This document shows, one piece after another, positions 34,600 through 44,100 of a stretch of DNA of 55,109 nucleotides (the stretch's first letter is position 1; every line of letters starts with the position of its first letter). The DNA is from Pseudomonadota bacterium. GTDB lineage: Bacteria > Pseudomonadota > Gammaproteobacteria > Pseudomonadales > Azotimanducaceae. The DNA is taken from the NCBI GenBank assembly GCA_027622495.1, contig JAQBYL010000001.1, forward strand, positions 1-55,109. The letters are read 5' to 3'. The position numbers and the translations under genes are program-made. The notes under the pieces are model-generated. The model had not been told where the DNA came from. It did not search any database and was given only the letters and a program-made list of their open reading frames with translations.

Positions 34600-35700
34600 A
34601 TGGCAGAAGCAATCTCCTCAAGGCAGGAAAAGTATAACGATGTGGCTGCTCGATATGCCCGGCAGTTACACCAGTTGAGGCGCTCGGCGCGGCAGAAACT
34701 TGAACCGGTGGAGCACTCACCTGAGCAGCTTTTTCCGCCGCAGAACAGAGCCGGTCTCGGGGTATTTCTTGAGTACCAGCGGATGGGTAATACACCGGTT
34801 TCGGATCAGCTCGAGGCTCGTGCAAAAAATCTTGGCATCGAGTTCGAACATCTTGGAATCACCGTTGGCACGGTCATTCACAATATCGATCTCAAACAGA
34901 CGCTCAATGTTGAGCTCACCCGGTTCGTTCGGGATACGCTGCTGGAGCGCAAGGTCATTTTCTTTCGGGATCAGAGTCTGAGCGAAGATCAGCAGGTTGC
35001 GTTTGGTGCAGAGTTTGGCGATCTCGATGTTTTTCCTTTCGGTAAATCGGGGGACAATCCCTACATCCTCGAGATCAGACACGGCAAGGACAGTCCCGGA
35101 ACCGAAAACGGCTGGCATACCGATGTCACCTGGATGGAACGTCCTTCACTGGGGTCCATCGCACAGTGTGTCGAAGTCCCACCGGTGGGGGGCGATACGC
35201 TCTTCTCAGACAGTCACGCGGCGTATCTCGGGCTCGATCCGTCTTTGCAGGAACGCATCGAACACCTGCATGGAATCAATGACTACCGGATATTTCTCGC
35301 TGGCCGCCTGCCCGATGATTTCGTCGAATCGATCAAGTCGGATCTACCGTTCGGGGTGAGCCATCCGCTGCTGCGGACCCATCCGGAAACCGGCAAAACA
35401 GCGCTCTATATCCATGGTGGTTTCCTGAGGCACGATTCGCTCTACGACGTCCGCACCGGTGAAACACTGCCGAAATCCGAATCCCAGGCGATCGTCTCGC
35501 AACTGCTTGCGCAACATCACCGGCCCGAATATGTCTGCCGCTTCCAGTGGCAGCCGGGATCGGTGGCATTCTGGGACAACCGTGCGGTGCAGCACTATGC
35601 CGCCAGTGATTACTATCCACATGAGCGCCTGTTGAGAAGAGTGACGGTCAGCGGTGACAAGCCGTTTTATGATCCGTCGTATCAGCCTTCAGCACTCTGA
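34600..35700 (+). CDS. TauD/TfdA-type Fe(II)/2-oxoglutarate dioxygenase
   Basis: A 366-residue protein if started at ATG 34600, which has AAAGGTG upstream. The catalytic fold begins near residue 70: the first iron His-x-Asp is N-G-W-H-T-D-V-T-W, the distal His is in V-Q-H-Y-A-A-S-D-Y, and the 2-oxoglutarate-binding Arg is in R-L-L-R-R-V-T. Typical TauD proteins are about 280-300 residues, so the 60-residue basic N-terminal part is extra; an alternative start is ATG 34783 (M-G-N-T-P-V). It would hydroxylate, and perhaps release sulfite or a side group from, an organosulfur or aromatic ether substrate. An FMN split-barrel gene follows 39 bp downstream. Confidence 0.85.
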   Translation: MAEAISSRQEKYNDVAARYARQLHQLRRSARQKLEPVEHSPEQLFPPQNRAGLGVFLEYQRMGNTPVSDQLEARAKNLGIEFEHLGITVGTVIHNIDLKQTLNVELTRFVRDTLLERKVIFFRDQSLSEDQQVAFGAEFGDLDVFPFGKSGDNPYILEIRHGKDSPGTENGWHTDVTWMERPSLGSIAQCVEVPPVGGDTLFSDSHAAYLGLDPSLQERIEHLHGINDYRIFLAGRLPDDFVESIKSDLPFGVSHPLLRTHPETGKTALYIHGGFLRHDSLYDVRTGETLPKSESQAIVSQLLAQHHRPEYVCRFQWQPGSVAFWDNRAVQHYAASDYYPHERLLRRVTVSGDKPFYDPSYQPSAL

Positions 35701-35739
35701 GCCCCTTTAAACAAACAAACAACCTAACGGAGAAGACTT

Positions 35740-36156
35740 ATGGCTATGTCCAAGCCCGATCGCGAAGCATTTCTTGCCGGTGGACATGTAGGGATCGTCA
35801 GCATCGCACGCGAAGGCAAGGGTCCGCTGACAGTTCCGATCTGGTACGACTACCAACCAGGCGGTGATGTGTGGATGTTGACCGGGCCAGATTCGCTCAA
35901 AGGTCGCGCGCTGCAAAGTGCCAAACGCATCAGTCTGTGTGCGCAGGATGAGAGCCTCCCGTACAAATACGTATCTGTTGAAGGACCCTTTGTAATCGGT
36001 CCCGCAAGTGCCGGGCAGCTTTTAAGCATGGCGCAACGTTATCTTGGTGAGGAGATGGGCAAAGCCTATGCGTCGAACTCAACAGGTGATGACAGTGTTC
36101 TGGTGACGCTGACGCCTGAAGTCTGGTACAGCGTTGCCTATCCAGAGCTGGTGTGA
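35740..36156 (+). CDS. Pyridoxamine-5'-phosphate-oxidase-like FMN/F420 split-barrel protein
   Basis: A 138-residue single-domain split barrel. Visible marks: G-G-H-V-G-I-V-S-I-A in strand 1, the T-V-P-I-W-Y-D-Y cofactor loop, R-A-L-Q-S-A-K-R-I-S-L-C-A-Q as phosphate-contacting strand and Y-K-Y-V-S-V-E-G-P at the dimer interface. The family includes FMN- and F420-dependent reductases; which cofactor is used cannot be decided here. The start ATG 35740 follows GGAGAAG. Its stop is only 4 bp from the start of the haem/propeller gene, so the two are co-transcribed. Confidence 0.8.
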   Translation: MAMSKPDREAFLAGGHVGIVSIAREGKGPLTVPIWYDYQPGGDVWMLTGPDSLKGRALQSAKRISLCAQDESLPYKYVSVEGPFVIGPASAGQLLSMAQRYLGEEMGKAYASNSTGDDSVLVTLTPEVWYSVAYPELV

Positions 36157-36160
36157 ACGC

Positions 36161-38041
36161 GTGCTGATTCTCCGTTGGTCGCTTTGCGTTGCTCTGACTG
36201 GCCTCGCTGCATTGGCATGGAGTGCGGCACCTCCACACCCAGGTCTGGAAGTTTACCAACAGCACTGCGCAGTCTGTCATGACAACCCGAGCGAAACCCG
36301 TGCGCCGCCCTTGAGCGCGCTGCAACAAATGGACGAACGCAGTTTGCGCGACTCATTGCGCGCAGGCGGTACCATGGAAGCACAGGGCAAGGTGCTGGAT
36401 CGAGCGGCTTTGTTCAACCTGGTGGACTTCCTTGCCATGGCGAAGGTGGAAGCGGGCGAGTGGCTGAGCGGCATGATGTGCAGCGAAGATCGCCGCTCAG
36501 TGAACCTGGCAGCGCCGCACGGCATGCTCAACTTTGGTGTCGATGTGTCGGGCCATCGCCGCCTGTCGGCGGCGCAGGCTGGGGTGAACAGTGCTCAGAT
36601 GGGCCAACTCGAACTTGCCTGGGCCATCGGCTTTCCCAACACCACTCAGTTGCGGACCTCGCCGGTGATCATCGGCAAGACCATGTTCTATTCGCCGGTC
36701 ACAACAGGAACTGTTCTGGCCTTTGATCTGGAACAACCGGCTCCCTGTGTAAAGTGGGTGCACAGCATTGGAACGGCAGGCCGGACCTCACTTTCCTATG
36801 GCCTGTTGGATGGCAAACCCGCGCTGACTTTTGCCGACCGGCAGGGCGTGGTGCACGCGCTTGATGCGGCAACGGGTGCGTTGTTGTGGAGTGAGTATGC
36901 GCCCCATTCACAAGGCAGTCGGGTGACAGGTGCACCGGTTATTCACGCAAACAAAGTGGTGGTCAATATTTCCGGCAGTGGTGTGGGCCGGGCCATGGAC
37001 CCCAATTACGAATGTTGTGTTGAACACGGTTCGGTCACGGCTCTTGATGGGGCTACTGGGACCAGACTGTGGACCTGGCACACCATGGTGGACGCAAGTT
37101 ATACGGGTGAAGTGAGTCGATCCGGCGTCAAACTTCGCGGTCCGTCAGGGGCGCCGATCTGGTCAACCCCCACGATCGATGCCAAACGCAATCTGGTTTA
37201 TGTGACCACCGGTGAAAACACCTCCCTGCCGGCAACCGATTCAAGCGATGCGGTTATTGCTCTTGATCTGGATACGGGCAAACGCGTGTGGGGCTTTCAG
37301 GCGCTACCCAACGATGTGTGGAACATGTCGTGCCGTACGCCGTGGGAGTCATCCGGACCCAACTGCCCGCCCCCGGACAAGAGTGTGCTCAAAGACCATG
37401 ATTTCGGTGCACAGGCAATTCTGACGCAGACAGCGGATGGCAGCGACATCCTGCTCGCAGGTCAGAAGTCAGGCGATGTATGGGCGCTGAACCCGGATAC
37501 CGGGGACCTCATCTGGAATGTGCGCTTTGGTCAGGGCACGCCACTGGGCGGAATTCACTGGGGCATCGCCATCGACGATGAACGGGTGTTTGCGACGATC
37601 TATGACCCGGCCCTTCCCGGTCCTGAAAGTGTTGCCCAACCGGGGTTGTATGCGGTGGACATCAGTACCGGCAAACTGGCGTGGCAACATCGCCTGGAAC
37701 CTGATTGCAGCGCGCAGCGGCAGGAGCGTTTTGCTGGCTGTAGCGGTCGCTTTGGTCTGTCAGCCGCACCGCTTGTGGTCGACAACACGGTGCTTGCGGC
37801 AGGTGCAGATGGCCGGTTCTACGCCTTTGCTGCAGACACAGGCGAGATCGTCTGGCAGTTCGACACACTCACTGATTTCAAAACCATCAACGGTGTTGAA
37901 GGCAAAGGCGGATCCATCGACAGCCACTCCATTTTCGCGGGTGCGGGGCTGGTGTTTGTTGGATCCGGATACGGGATGTTCGGTCAGCCGGCGGGGAATG
38001 TGCTGCTCGCGTTCAAACCAGCGGCAACACCTGAAGAGTGA
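36161..38041 (+). CDS. Haem-bearing PQQ-propeller dehydrogenase (polyvinyl-alcohol-dehydrogenase-like)
   Basis: A 626-residue exported protein. A signal peptide is followed by a cytochrome c domain with C36-A-V-C-H40 and then a quinoprotein propeller whose order (haem first, propeller second) matches polyvinyl alcohol dehydrogenase-like proteins. Propeller motifs include W-A-I-G-F-P-N-T-T-Q-L-R-T-S-P, A-L-D-A-A-T-G, G-A-P-I-W-S-T-P-T-I-D, D-V-W-N-M-S-C and G-G-I-H-W-G-I-A. It probably oxidises secondary alcohols in the periplasm, passing electrons to its own haem. The GTG start at 36161 begins the signal peptide directly; the longer in-frame TTG start has a hydrophilic prefix. It converges on the thiolase operon. 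Confidence 0.85.
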   Translation: MLILRWSLCVALTGLAALAWSAAPPHPGLEVYQQHCAVCHDNPSETRAPPLSALQQMDERSLRDSLRAGGTMEAQGKVLDRAALFNLVDFLAMAKVEAGEWLSGMMCSEDRRSVNLAAPHGMLNFGVDVSGHRRLSAAQAGVNSAQMGQLELAWAIGFPNTTQLRTSPVIIGKTMFYSPVTTGTVLAFDLEQPAPCVKWVHSIGTAGRTSLSYGLLDGKPALTFADRQGVVHALDAATGALLWSEYAPHSQGSRVTGAPVIHANKVVVNISGSGVGRAMDPNYECCVEHGSVTALDGATGTRLWTWHTMVDASYTGEVSRSGVKLRGPSGAPIWSTPTIDAKRNLVYVTTGENTSLPATDSSDAVIALDLDTGKRVWGFQALPNDVWNMSCRTPWESSGPNCPPPDKSVLKDHDFGAQAILTQTADGSDILLAGQKSGDVWALNPDTGDLIWNVRFGQGTPLGGIHWGIAIDDERVFATIYDPALPGPESVAQPGLYAVDISTGKLAWQHRLEPDCSAQRQERFAGCSGRFGLSAAPLVVDNTVLAAGADGRFYAFAADTGEIVWQFDTLTDFKTINGVEGKGGSIDSHSIFAGAGLVFVGSGYGMFGQPAGNVLLAFKPAATPEE

Positions 38042-38048
38042 TCGTCTG

Positions 38049-38075
38049 CTGACCGATCCTTCGAGGGGCGGTCAG
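38049..38075 (+). terminator. Hairpin after the haem/propeller gene
   Basis: CTGACCG (38049-38055) pairs with CGGTCAG (38069-38075), with a second small stem CCT-TCG-AGG inside the loop. It begins 8 bases after the stop. No T tract follows. Confidence 0.4.
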
Positions 38076-38130
38076 GCTGACGCGGGCTTGTGGACGGCCT
38101 CAAGGTGGCGTGCCGGGTTGGTGCAGACAA

Positions 38131-38214
38131 AGCGATGTGAAAACCGCGCCCTGCGCATTTGAGGTCGGCCACCGGTAGCGAAAGGTGATGCAGCATATGA
38201 AGCTGATTGTTCAT
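38131..38214 (-). pseudogene. Remnant of a VOC (glyoxalase-fold) protein gene
   Basis: Thirty-three bases below the thiolase gene an ATG at 38214, with GGAAGG upstream, opens M-L-H-H-L-S-L-P-V-A-D-L-K-C-A. That is the consensus start of a VOC domain (M-x-H-H-V-S-L-x-V-x-D-L), including the metal-ligand-type His. After about 20 residues similarity ends; a neighbouring frame then looks like the following F-Y-x-x-L helix, and the open frame runs into the end of the convergent propeller gene. It looks like the truncated third gene of a thiolase-DUF35-VOC operon. Confidence 0.45.
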
Positions 38215-38246
38215 CGACTGCGTCACCTTTACCTTCCGGCTGTGCT

Positions 38247-39458
38247 CTAGTCGTCGGCCACCAGCACCAGCGTTGCCGTGGTAGACAGAGAGCCACCCGT
38301 TCCGTTGACCACACAGGTCCGTGCACTGGTCTGTTTGCCCTTGTCGCCATTGATGCCGTCTTCGGCGGTGCCCGAAAGCTGCCGATAGGCTTCGATCAGA
38401 AGCGGCATGCCGTACATACCACTGTGGTTGAATGACAACCCGCCGCCGTTGGTATTGATCGGCAACCTGCCACCGGGTGCCGCATGGCCGTTTTTCCACA
38501 ACAGATGACCTTCACCGCGCGGCGCAAGACCTAGCATTTCTGCAGTGATTGCCGCTGTTATGGTAAACGAGTCATACAACTGCGCCATTTCCATATCGTC
38601 GGGTCCGAGCCCCGCCATGGTGTAGGCGGCAGTTGATGAGATCCCGGCGGATGTGGCGGTAAAGTCGTCCATTTCGAGCATGTTGGAATGCCCCATGCTT
38701 TCGCCTGCACCGGCAATCCACACCGGTTTGGTATTCAGCCCGGCGGCAACCTTAGGGCTTGCAACCAGCACTGCACCACCGTGATCGGCGACCATGCAGC
38801 AGTGCAGAATGGTCAGCGGCCAGGCGATCAGCCGTGAAGTTTCGACCTGTTCAACGGTGATGGGTCCACCGAAAGGATGTTTCTTTTTTGAATACATTGC
38901 CGCGCGGGGATTCAGCGTCGCCCAGTCGCGGGTGACTTTGGCAATGTGCGCAAAATCTTCTGTGGTGGTACCGAAACGATGCATGTGACGAACCATGGCG
39001 TGTGCATAGTTTGACGGTGCGCTGCCCAGCCCGTAGGCCATGGTCATCTCCTGTGCGGGTGAGGCGACACCGCCACCGCGGCCATAGTTGCCCGCTCCGC
39101 CGCCGCCGATCTTGCGCGCCGAGTGACCGTTTTCACCGTGGCTAACCAGCGCGATATCGATAATTCCTGCATGGATTGCAGCCATAGCGTGATGAACGTG
39201 CATCTCGAATGAGCAACCGCCGACGGCTGTTGTATCGATGTATTTGGGCTTGATCCCCAGGTGTTCACACAGTTCAGAAGACCAACCGGTGGAGAAGACC
39301 CCTTCAATTTTTGCAATCGGCACACCGGTCTGAATGCTGAGATTCCTGATTGCCTCGATGTGCAGTTGCAGAGCTGTGACCGGTTCCTCCAGGAAACCGA
39401 TTTCGTTAGCCTCGGCAGCACCCACAATCGCCGCCGCCATGGATAGTTGTCCGGCCAT
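38247..39458 (-). CDS. Thiolase-family protein (SCP-x / lipid-transfer type)
   Basis: A 403-residue thiolase-fold protein of the SCPx/acetyl-CoA acetyltransferase-like clade. The nucleophile region reads A-V-G-G-C-S-F-E-M-H, and the C-terminal sites are N-T-N-G-G-G-L-S-F-N-H-S-G and V-V-N-G-T-G-G-S. The last His-x-x-Gly and Asn-Gly-Thr-Gly motifs are intact, suggesting beta-ketothiolase-type activity on a branched or steroid-like 3-oxoacyl-CoA. It is preceded by the DUF35 partner, whose stop lies 3 bp upstream of this start; such pairs form a complex in steroid side-chain degradation and related pathways (established knowledge, inferred for this case). The VOC remnant follows. Confidence 0.85.
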   Translation of the reverse strand: MAGQLSMAAAIVGAAEANEIGFLEEPVTALQLHIEAIRNLSIQTGVPIAKIEGVFSTGWSSELCEHLGIKPKYIDTTAVGGCSFEMHVHHAMAAIHAGIIDIALVSHGENGHSARKIGGGGAGNYGRGGGVASPAQEMTMAYGLGSAPSNYAHAMVRHMHRFGTTTEDFAHIAKVTRDWATLNPRAAMYSKKKHPFGGPITVEQVETSRLIAWPLTILHCCMVADHGGAVLVASPKVAAGLNTKPVWIAGAGESMGHSNMLEMDDFTATSAGISSTAAYTMAGLGPDDMEMAQLYDSFTITAAITAEMLGLAPRGEGHLLWKNGHAAPGGRLPINTNGGGLSFNHSGMYGMPLLIEAYRQLSGTAEDGINGDKGKQTSARTCVVNGTGGSLSTTATLVLVADD

Positions 39459-39461
39459 TGT

Positions 39462-39884
39462 CTAGTCCTCCACCACGCGCCAGAAAGGGATGTGCATGTC
39501 ATCGTTCGCGGCTTCAAACTCAACACGGACTCTTGCACCGATCTTGATGTCCTGCGGTTTGTTCGGGTCCACGCCACGCAGCACGGTGAGCATGCGGTCG
39601 CCTTCGTTCAGGTCGATATAGGCGGTCACAAAGGGGGCTTCTTTTGCCCAAGGGCCGAAGGCCAGGTGCTGCACTGCATAGGTGTGAATCCTGCCTTCGC
39701 CACTGGCTTGCACCCACTCAAGATTGTTCGAGTGACACACCGGGCACAGAAACCGTGGGTACCAGTGCACCCGGTTGCAGTCCTGGCAGCGTGGCAGCAT
39801 CAATTTGCCCAGCTTTGCGCCCTCCCAGAACGGGCGCGTATGGGTTCCCGGTGTGGGAATGGGGAATGGGTAGCTCACTTGCAT
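39462..39884 (-). CDS. DUF35 zinc-ribbon/OB-fold acyl-CoA-binding protein
   Basis: A 140-residue protein with two CxxC knuckles, C-Q-D-C and C-P-V-C-H in the N-terminal zinc ribbon (rough residues 33-52), then an OB-fold (S-G-E-G-R-I-H-T-Y-A-V and G-A-R-V-R-V-E-F). This is the standard partner of SCP-x-like thiolases: it binds the CoA end and stabilises the thiolase. The stop is 3 bases from the thiolase start, so the pair is translationally coupled. Confidence in the family is high; the substrate is unknown. Confidence 0.88.
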   Translation of the reverse strand: MQVSYPFPIPTPGTHTRPFWEGAKLGKLMLPRCQDCNRVHWYPRFLCPVCHSNNLEWVQASGEGRIHTYAVQHLAFGPWAKEAPFVTAYIDLNEGDRMLTVLRGVDPNKPQDIKIGARVRVEFEAANDDMHIPFWRVVED

Positions 39885-39988
39885 GTCCTTAAAGGTTGAC
39901 GATGACGTGTTGCCCGCAATCCGACCAACACCCGCCCCCTATTGTGGGAAGTTCCCCGGCAAAGCGCAAAGGGCGAGTGGATCGGGCT

Positions 39989-40618
39989 TCAGCCGGGCAG
40001 GTGAGTCATGCCGATCTGTCGCATGATCTCGAGCATCGCGGTTGCGCCGGTACCCGCCAGACCGTTCATGACCCCCTGCTGATCCTCGGCATTGCGGTTT
40101 TGACTCAGTTTGAATTTGCCGGTCAGGGACCGGATGGTGATTTCAATCCCGACAATCTGACTCGCCATGCGCTCAATAAATTCGGCAGGAGCATCCTCAA
40201 TGCTCCAGCGGGGGGAGCGGCTGTGCTCGGCTTGGGTTGTGAGAGCGGTGATCTGGTCGCGGATCCAGGTACTGGTCTCAACCGCGCGAGCAACCCCGGT
40301 TGCGTGAACCACAGCGTAGTTCCAGGTAGGCACCACCTTTGCGTCGCGTGCCTTGCTCGGGTACCAGGAAGGTGAAATATAGGCCTGCGGACCGTGAAAT
40401 ATGGCCGTGACGCTGCTTCCCAGGTTCTGCCACAGAGGATTCTGCCGCGCCACGTGGCCACGCAGAATGGCGTCGGAGCCAGCGGTGTCGATGATGAAAG
40501 GGACGTGGTTGACAACAGGCTCATCGCCGCCAGTGATCAGGGTGGCAAGGGGACAGGCTGCGATCAGGGCATGCAGCGATTGCGGGCGCTGTTCAACGAA
40601 GTGGCTGGGCAGGTACAT
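39989..40618 (-). CDS. PaiB-like FMN-binding protein
   Basis: A 209-residue protein of the PaiB/FMN-binding split-barrel family. Signature stretches: M-Y-L-P-S-H-F at the start, H-V-P-F-I-I-D in strand 3, G-H-V-A-R-Q-N-P-L-W, G-P-Q-A-Y-I-S-P-S-W-Y, V-P-T-W-N-Y-A-V-V-H-A-T-G and a C-terminal K-L-S-Q-N-R. Relatives were named negative transcriptional regulators in Bacillus, but a haem- or flavin-linked function is equally possible. The ATG at 40618 is the family start. It stands apart from the DUF35 gene downstream by about 100 bp with no shared function evident. Confidence 0.88.
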   Translation of the reverse strand: MYLPSHFVEQRPQSLHALIAACPLATLITGGDEPVVNHVPFIIDTAGSDAILRGHVARQNPLWQNLGSSVTAIFHGPQAYISPSWYPSKARDAKVVPTWNYAVVHATGVARAVETSTWIRDQITALTTQAEHSRSPRWSIEDAPAEFIERMASQIVGIEITIRSLTGKFKLSQNRNAEDQQGVMNGLAGTGATAMLEIMRQIGMTHLPG

Positions 40619-40699
40619 CAGAAATTGTCCTTTTTTTAAGAAAGCACATGGATCGACTCATGCGCTATATTCTCGACGATCGTCGACCCGGAGAGACAC

Positions 40700-41104
40700 A
40701 TGAAAGCAATCAAAATTTTCGGCATCATCCTTGCGGCCTACATCGGTCTGGTCCTGGTGTTTGAATCCTTGCTCGGTTACTTCCAGCCCGCTGACCCTAA
40801 TGGCACCCTCGTCATCAGAACCACTGGTGCCGATGGCAGCACCAACGACCGGGTTCTGTCACGAATTGATGAAGGCGATCAGCTCTACATTGCCTCCAAC
40901 CACTGGTTCCGCGACTGGTATCACGACACCCTGGCACGGCCCGATGTGCAGGTCACCTATAAAGGTGAAGTGCTCAATTACCTGGCGATCCCTGTCGATG
41001 ATGCCGAGTTTAAACGTCTGGACACCAAATACAGCCGCGGCCCGGTGTTCACCACTCTGATGGGTTTTGCACCCCGTTATATTCTGAAGATGGAGCCGCG
41101 CTGA
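40700..41104 (+). CDS. Membrane-anchored deazaflavin/F420-type nitroreductase-like protein
   Basis: A 134-residue protein: an N-terminal membrane anchor (residues 4-26) and a split-barrel domain with S-N-H-W-F-R-D-W-Y-H-D-T-L-A-R-P-D-V-Q-V. That block is the hallmark of DUF385/F420H2-dependent quinone reductase relatives (Ddn-like). It would reduce a quinone or nitro compound using F420H2 or, less certainly, FMN. The ATG at 40700 has GGAGAG before it. It is followed after 17 bp by the large amidohydrolase gene, without an obvious joint role. Confidence 0.75.
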   Translation: MKAIKIFGIILAAYIGLVLVFESLLGYFQPADPNGTLVIRTTGADGSTNDRVLSRIDEGDQLYIASNHWFRDWYHDTLARPDVQVTYKGEVLNYLAIPVDDAEFKRLDTKYSRGPVFTTLMGFAPRYILKMEPR

Positions 41105-41121
41105 TTCTGAACAAAAACCTG

Positions 41122-44100
41122 ATGCTGCACCGGCGGACCATGTGGACCACACAGGTGCGCCTGGCCCGTGTATCTGCAGGGTTTGCGGGGTTATTGATGG
41201 CTTGTATGCTGACGGCACAAGAACCGGCGCGCTGGAATGTTTCTGAACCGGATTTCTTTGTCGCTCCACAGAGCATTGCCATCGATACCACACAAGGCAC
41301 CTGGATGAGTCTGGATGTGCATCCGCAAGGGACCGCCATCGTGTTCGATCTGCTGGGTGATCTGTACCTGCTGCCTATGGAGGGCGGTGAGGCCCGCAAT
41401 ATTTCCCCCGGGTTTCAGTGGGACATGCAGCCCCGTTTCAGCCCTGACGGCAAGATGATCGCATTCACATCGGATCGTGATGGGGGTGACAACATCTGGG
41501 TGATGAATGCCGATGGCAGCGAGCCGCGCCAGATCAGCACAGAGACTTTTCAGCTGGTGAACAATGCCTCCTGGTCTCCTGACGGACGCTACCTGGCTGC
41601 CCGCAAGCACTTCACCACGCAACGTTCATTGGGTGCGGGGGAGATCTGGTTGTATCACCTGCACGGTGGCAAGGGTGTGAGGCTGGTGGAGCGGCCGAGT
41701 CCCAAATTTCAGAAAGAACTGGGTGAGCCGGTCTTTGCGCCTGACGGAAGCGCCGTTTACTACAGTCAGAACGTCACCAGTGGCGATGCGTTTGTCTACG
41801 CCCAGGATACCAACAAAGAAGTGTTCCGGATCCGCAAGTATGTGATGGCCAGGGGTGAACGCCTGGACGTTGCGGGCGGGCCGGGTGGAGCCGTCACGCC
41901 CACACCGTCCCCGGATGGCCGTTACCTTGCGTTTGTCCGGCGGGTTCGCGCCGACTCGCGTCTGTTTGTTAAAGACCTGCGCACCGGTGACGAGCGGATG
42001 CTGGTTGATCAGCTTGATCCGGACATGCAGGAAAGCTGGGCCATCCACGGTGTGTACCCAAATATGGCCTTCACACCGGATTCGAAGTCGATCGTGTTCT
42101 GGCGCGCCGGTGGTCTCCACCGGGTTGATGTCGACACCGGCAAGGTCACCGCAATTCCATTTCATGTGCGCGACAGCAGAACCATCTATCCGGCGGTACG
42201 GTTCGAAACGAATGTTGAGCCGGATACGTTCCGCACCCGCATGCCCCGCTGGGCACAGCCCGTGTCTTCAAAACAGGATCGGATCATCTTCGAGTCGCTG
42301 GGTCGTCTGTACGTGAAGTCAGGCGATGCGGCACCGGTTCGTCTTACCAGAGATGACGCGCAGGTGATGGAGCTTTTTCCCGAAGTCAGCCGCGATGGCA
42401 AGTGGGTTTATTACGTTGCCTGGAACGATCAGCAACTGGGCAGGATCATGCGGGTCGCAAGCGATGGTGGCAGACCGAGAGCAGTCGATCTGCCAGCAGG
42501 CCATTACCGCGAACTTGCGATCAGTCCGGATGGCAGAACACTGGTGTTCCGACGTTCGAGTGGGGGAGCTCTACTGAGCGATGCTTCCTCCATGGATCCG
42601 AGTGTCTATCAGGTAGCCGTTTCCGGGGGTACGCCGCAGTTGGTCAGTCATGATGGCCAGCTACCTCAATTCGGAGCGCGCAATGACCGGGTGTATATGC
42701 TGCAGGATCACGGCACCGCCGAAGAAGGTGGGCGGCCACCGGTAAAACTCGTGAGCATGAATCTGGATGGGGGTCACGTTCGTGATGTTGCAAGCGTTCG
42801 GTTCGCCCCTTCGATCCGCATCTCACCGGACGGTCGCTATGTCGGCTTTGTAGAAAACTTTCACGCCTATGTGGCGCCGCTGCCAGACACGGGCAAGCTC
42901 ATTGATCTCGGCGCCAAGAGCGATGGCCTGCCAGTGAAACGCCTGAGCGAAACCGGTGCTGCGTTCCTCACCTGGTCAGATCTGAACACCTTGAACTGGA
43001 GTGTCGGCCCGACGCTTAAGTCGGCGGGTATGGACGCGGTTTATGCGGAAGGCTTTACTCCGGTAAGTGAAGGAGTTGATCTCGGGTTGGAGGTTGCGGC
43101 TGACCGGCCCCGGGGAACTATCGCTCTAACCAATGCACGCATCGTTACCATGGCAGACGACCAGATCATCGAGCATGGCACCATTGTAATCACAGACAAT
43201 CGAATTACTGCCATCGGCGATAGTTTGCAGGTTCCGGACGGTGCGCGGGTAATCGATGTAGCAGGCAAGACGGTGATACCGGGTTTGATCGATGTGCACG
43301 CACACGGTACCTATGCGCAGGAACTCATCGTGCCGCAACGCAACTGGTCGGCGCAGGGTCATCTGGCCTTAGGGGTCACCACGGTTCATGACCCTTCCAG
43401 TCAGGCAGCCGCGGTGCTGGCCGCTGCAGAATATGCCCGTGCAGGTCTGGTCACCACACCGCGGACGTATTCCACGGCAGAGATCATCTACGGGGCAAAA
43501 AGTCAGAGCTGGGCCGAGGTTGAGTCGCTCGATGATGCGCTGGCACACGTCCGGCGCCTGAAAGCGCAGGGTGCCATCAGCATCAAAAATTACAATCATC
43601 CCCGCCGGTCACAACGTCAACAGGTCACTGAAGCCGCCCGCCGGGAGAAGATGCTGGTAGTGACCGAAGGAGCAGCCCTCTATCACCAGGACATGAACAT
43701 GGTGGCAGATGGCAACACGGGAATTGAACACACCCTGCCGCAGCTTGCGATATACGACGATGTTGTACAGTTCTGGCGCCAGACGGACGTGGGGTATACG
43801 CCCACCCTGGGTGTGGGTTACGGCGGTCTCGAAGGCGAAAAATACTGGTACCAGCACACAGACGTCTGGAAGCATCCCCTTCTGTCTCTGTACGTGCCAC
43901 CACAGATCCTGCAGGCGCGCTCGGTGCGACGCGAGATGGCGCCGGACGAAGACTATGTTCACCGGGAAAACGCAGCGATTGGCAAACGTCTCGCCGATGC
44001 CGGTGTGCTGGTCAACTCCGGTGGTCATGGTCAGCGTGAAGGTCTGGCCCTGCACTGGGAGATGTGGATGTTTGTGCAAGGCGGTATGTCGCCGCTGCAG

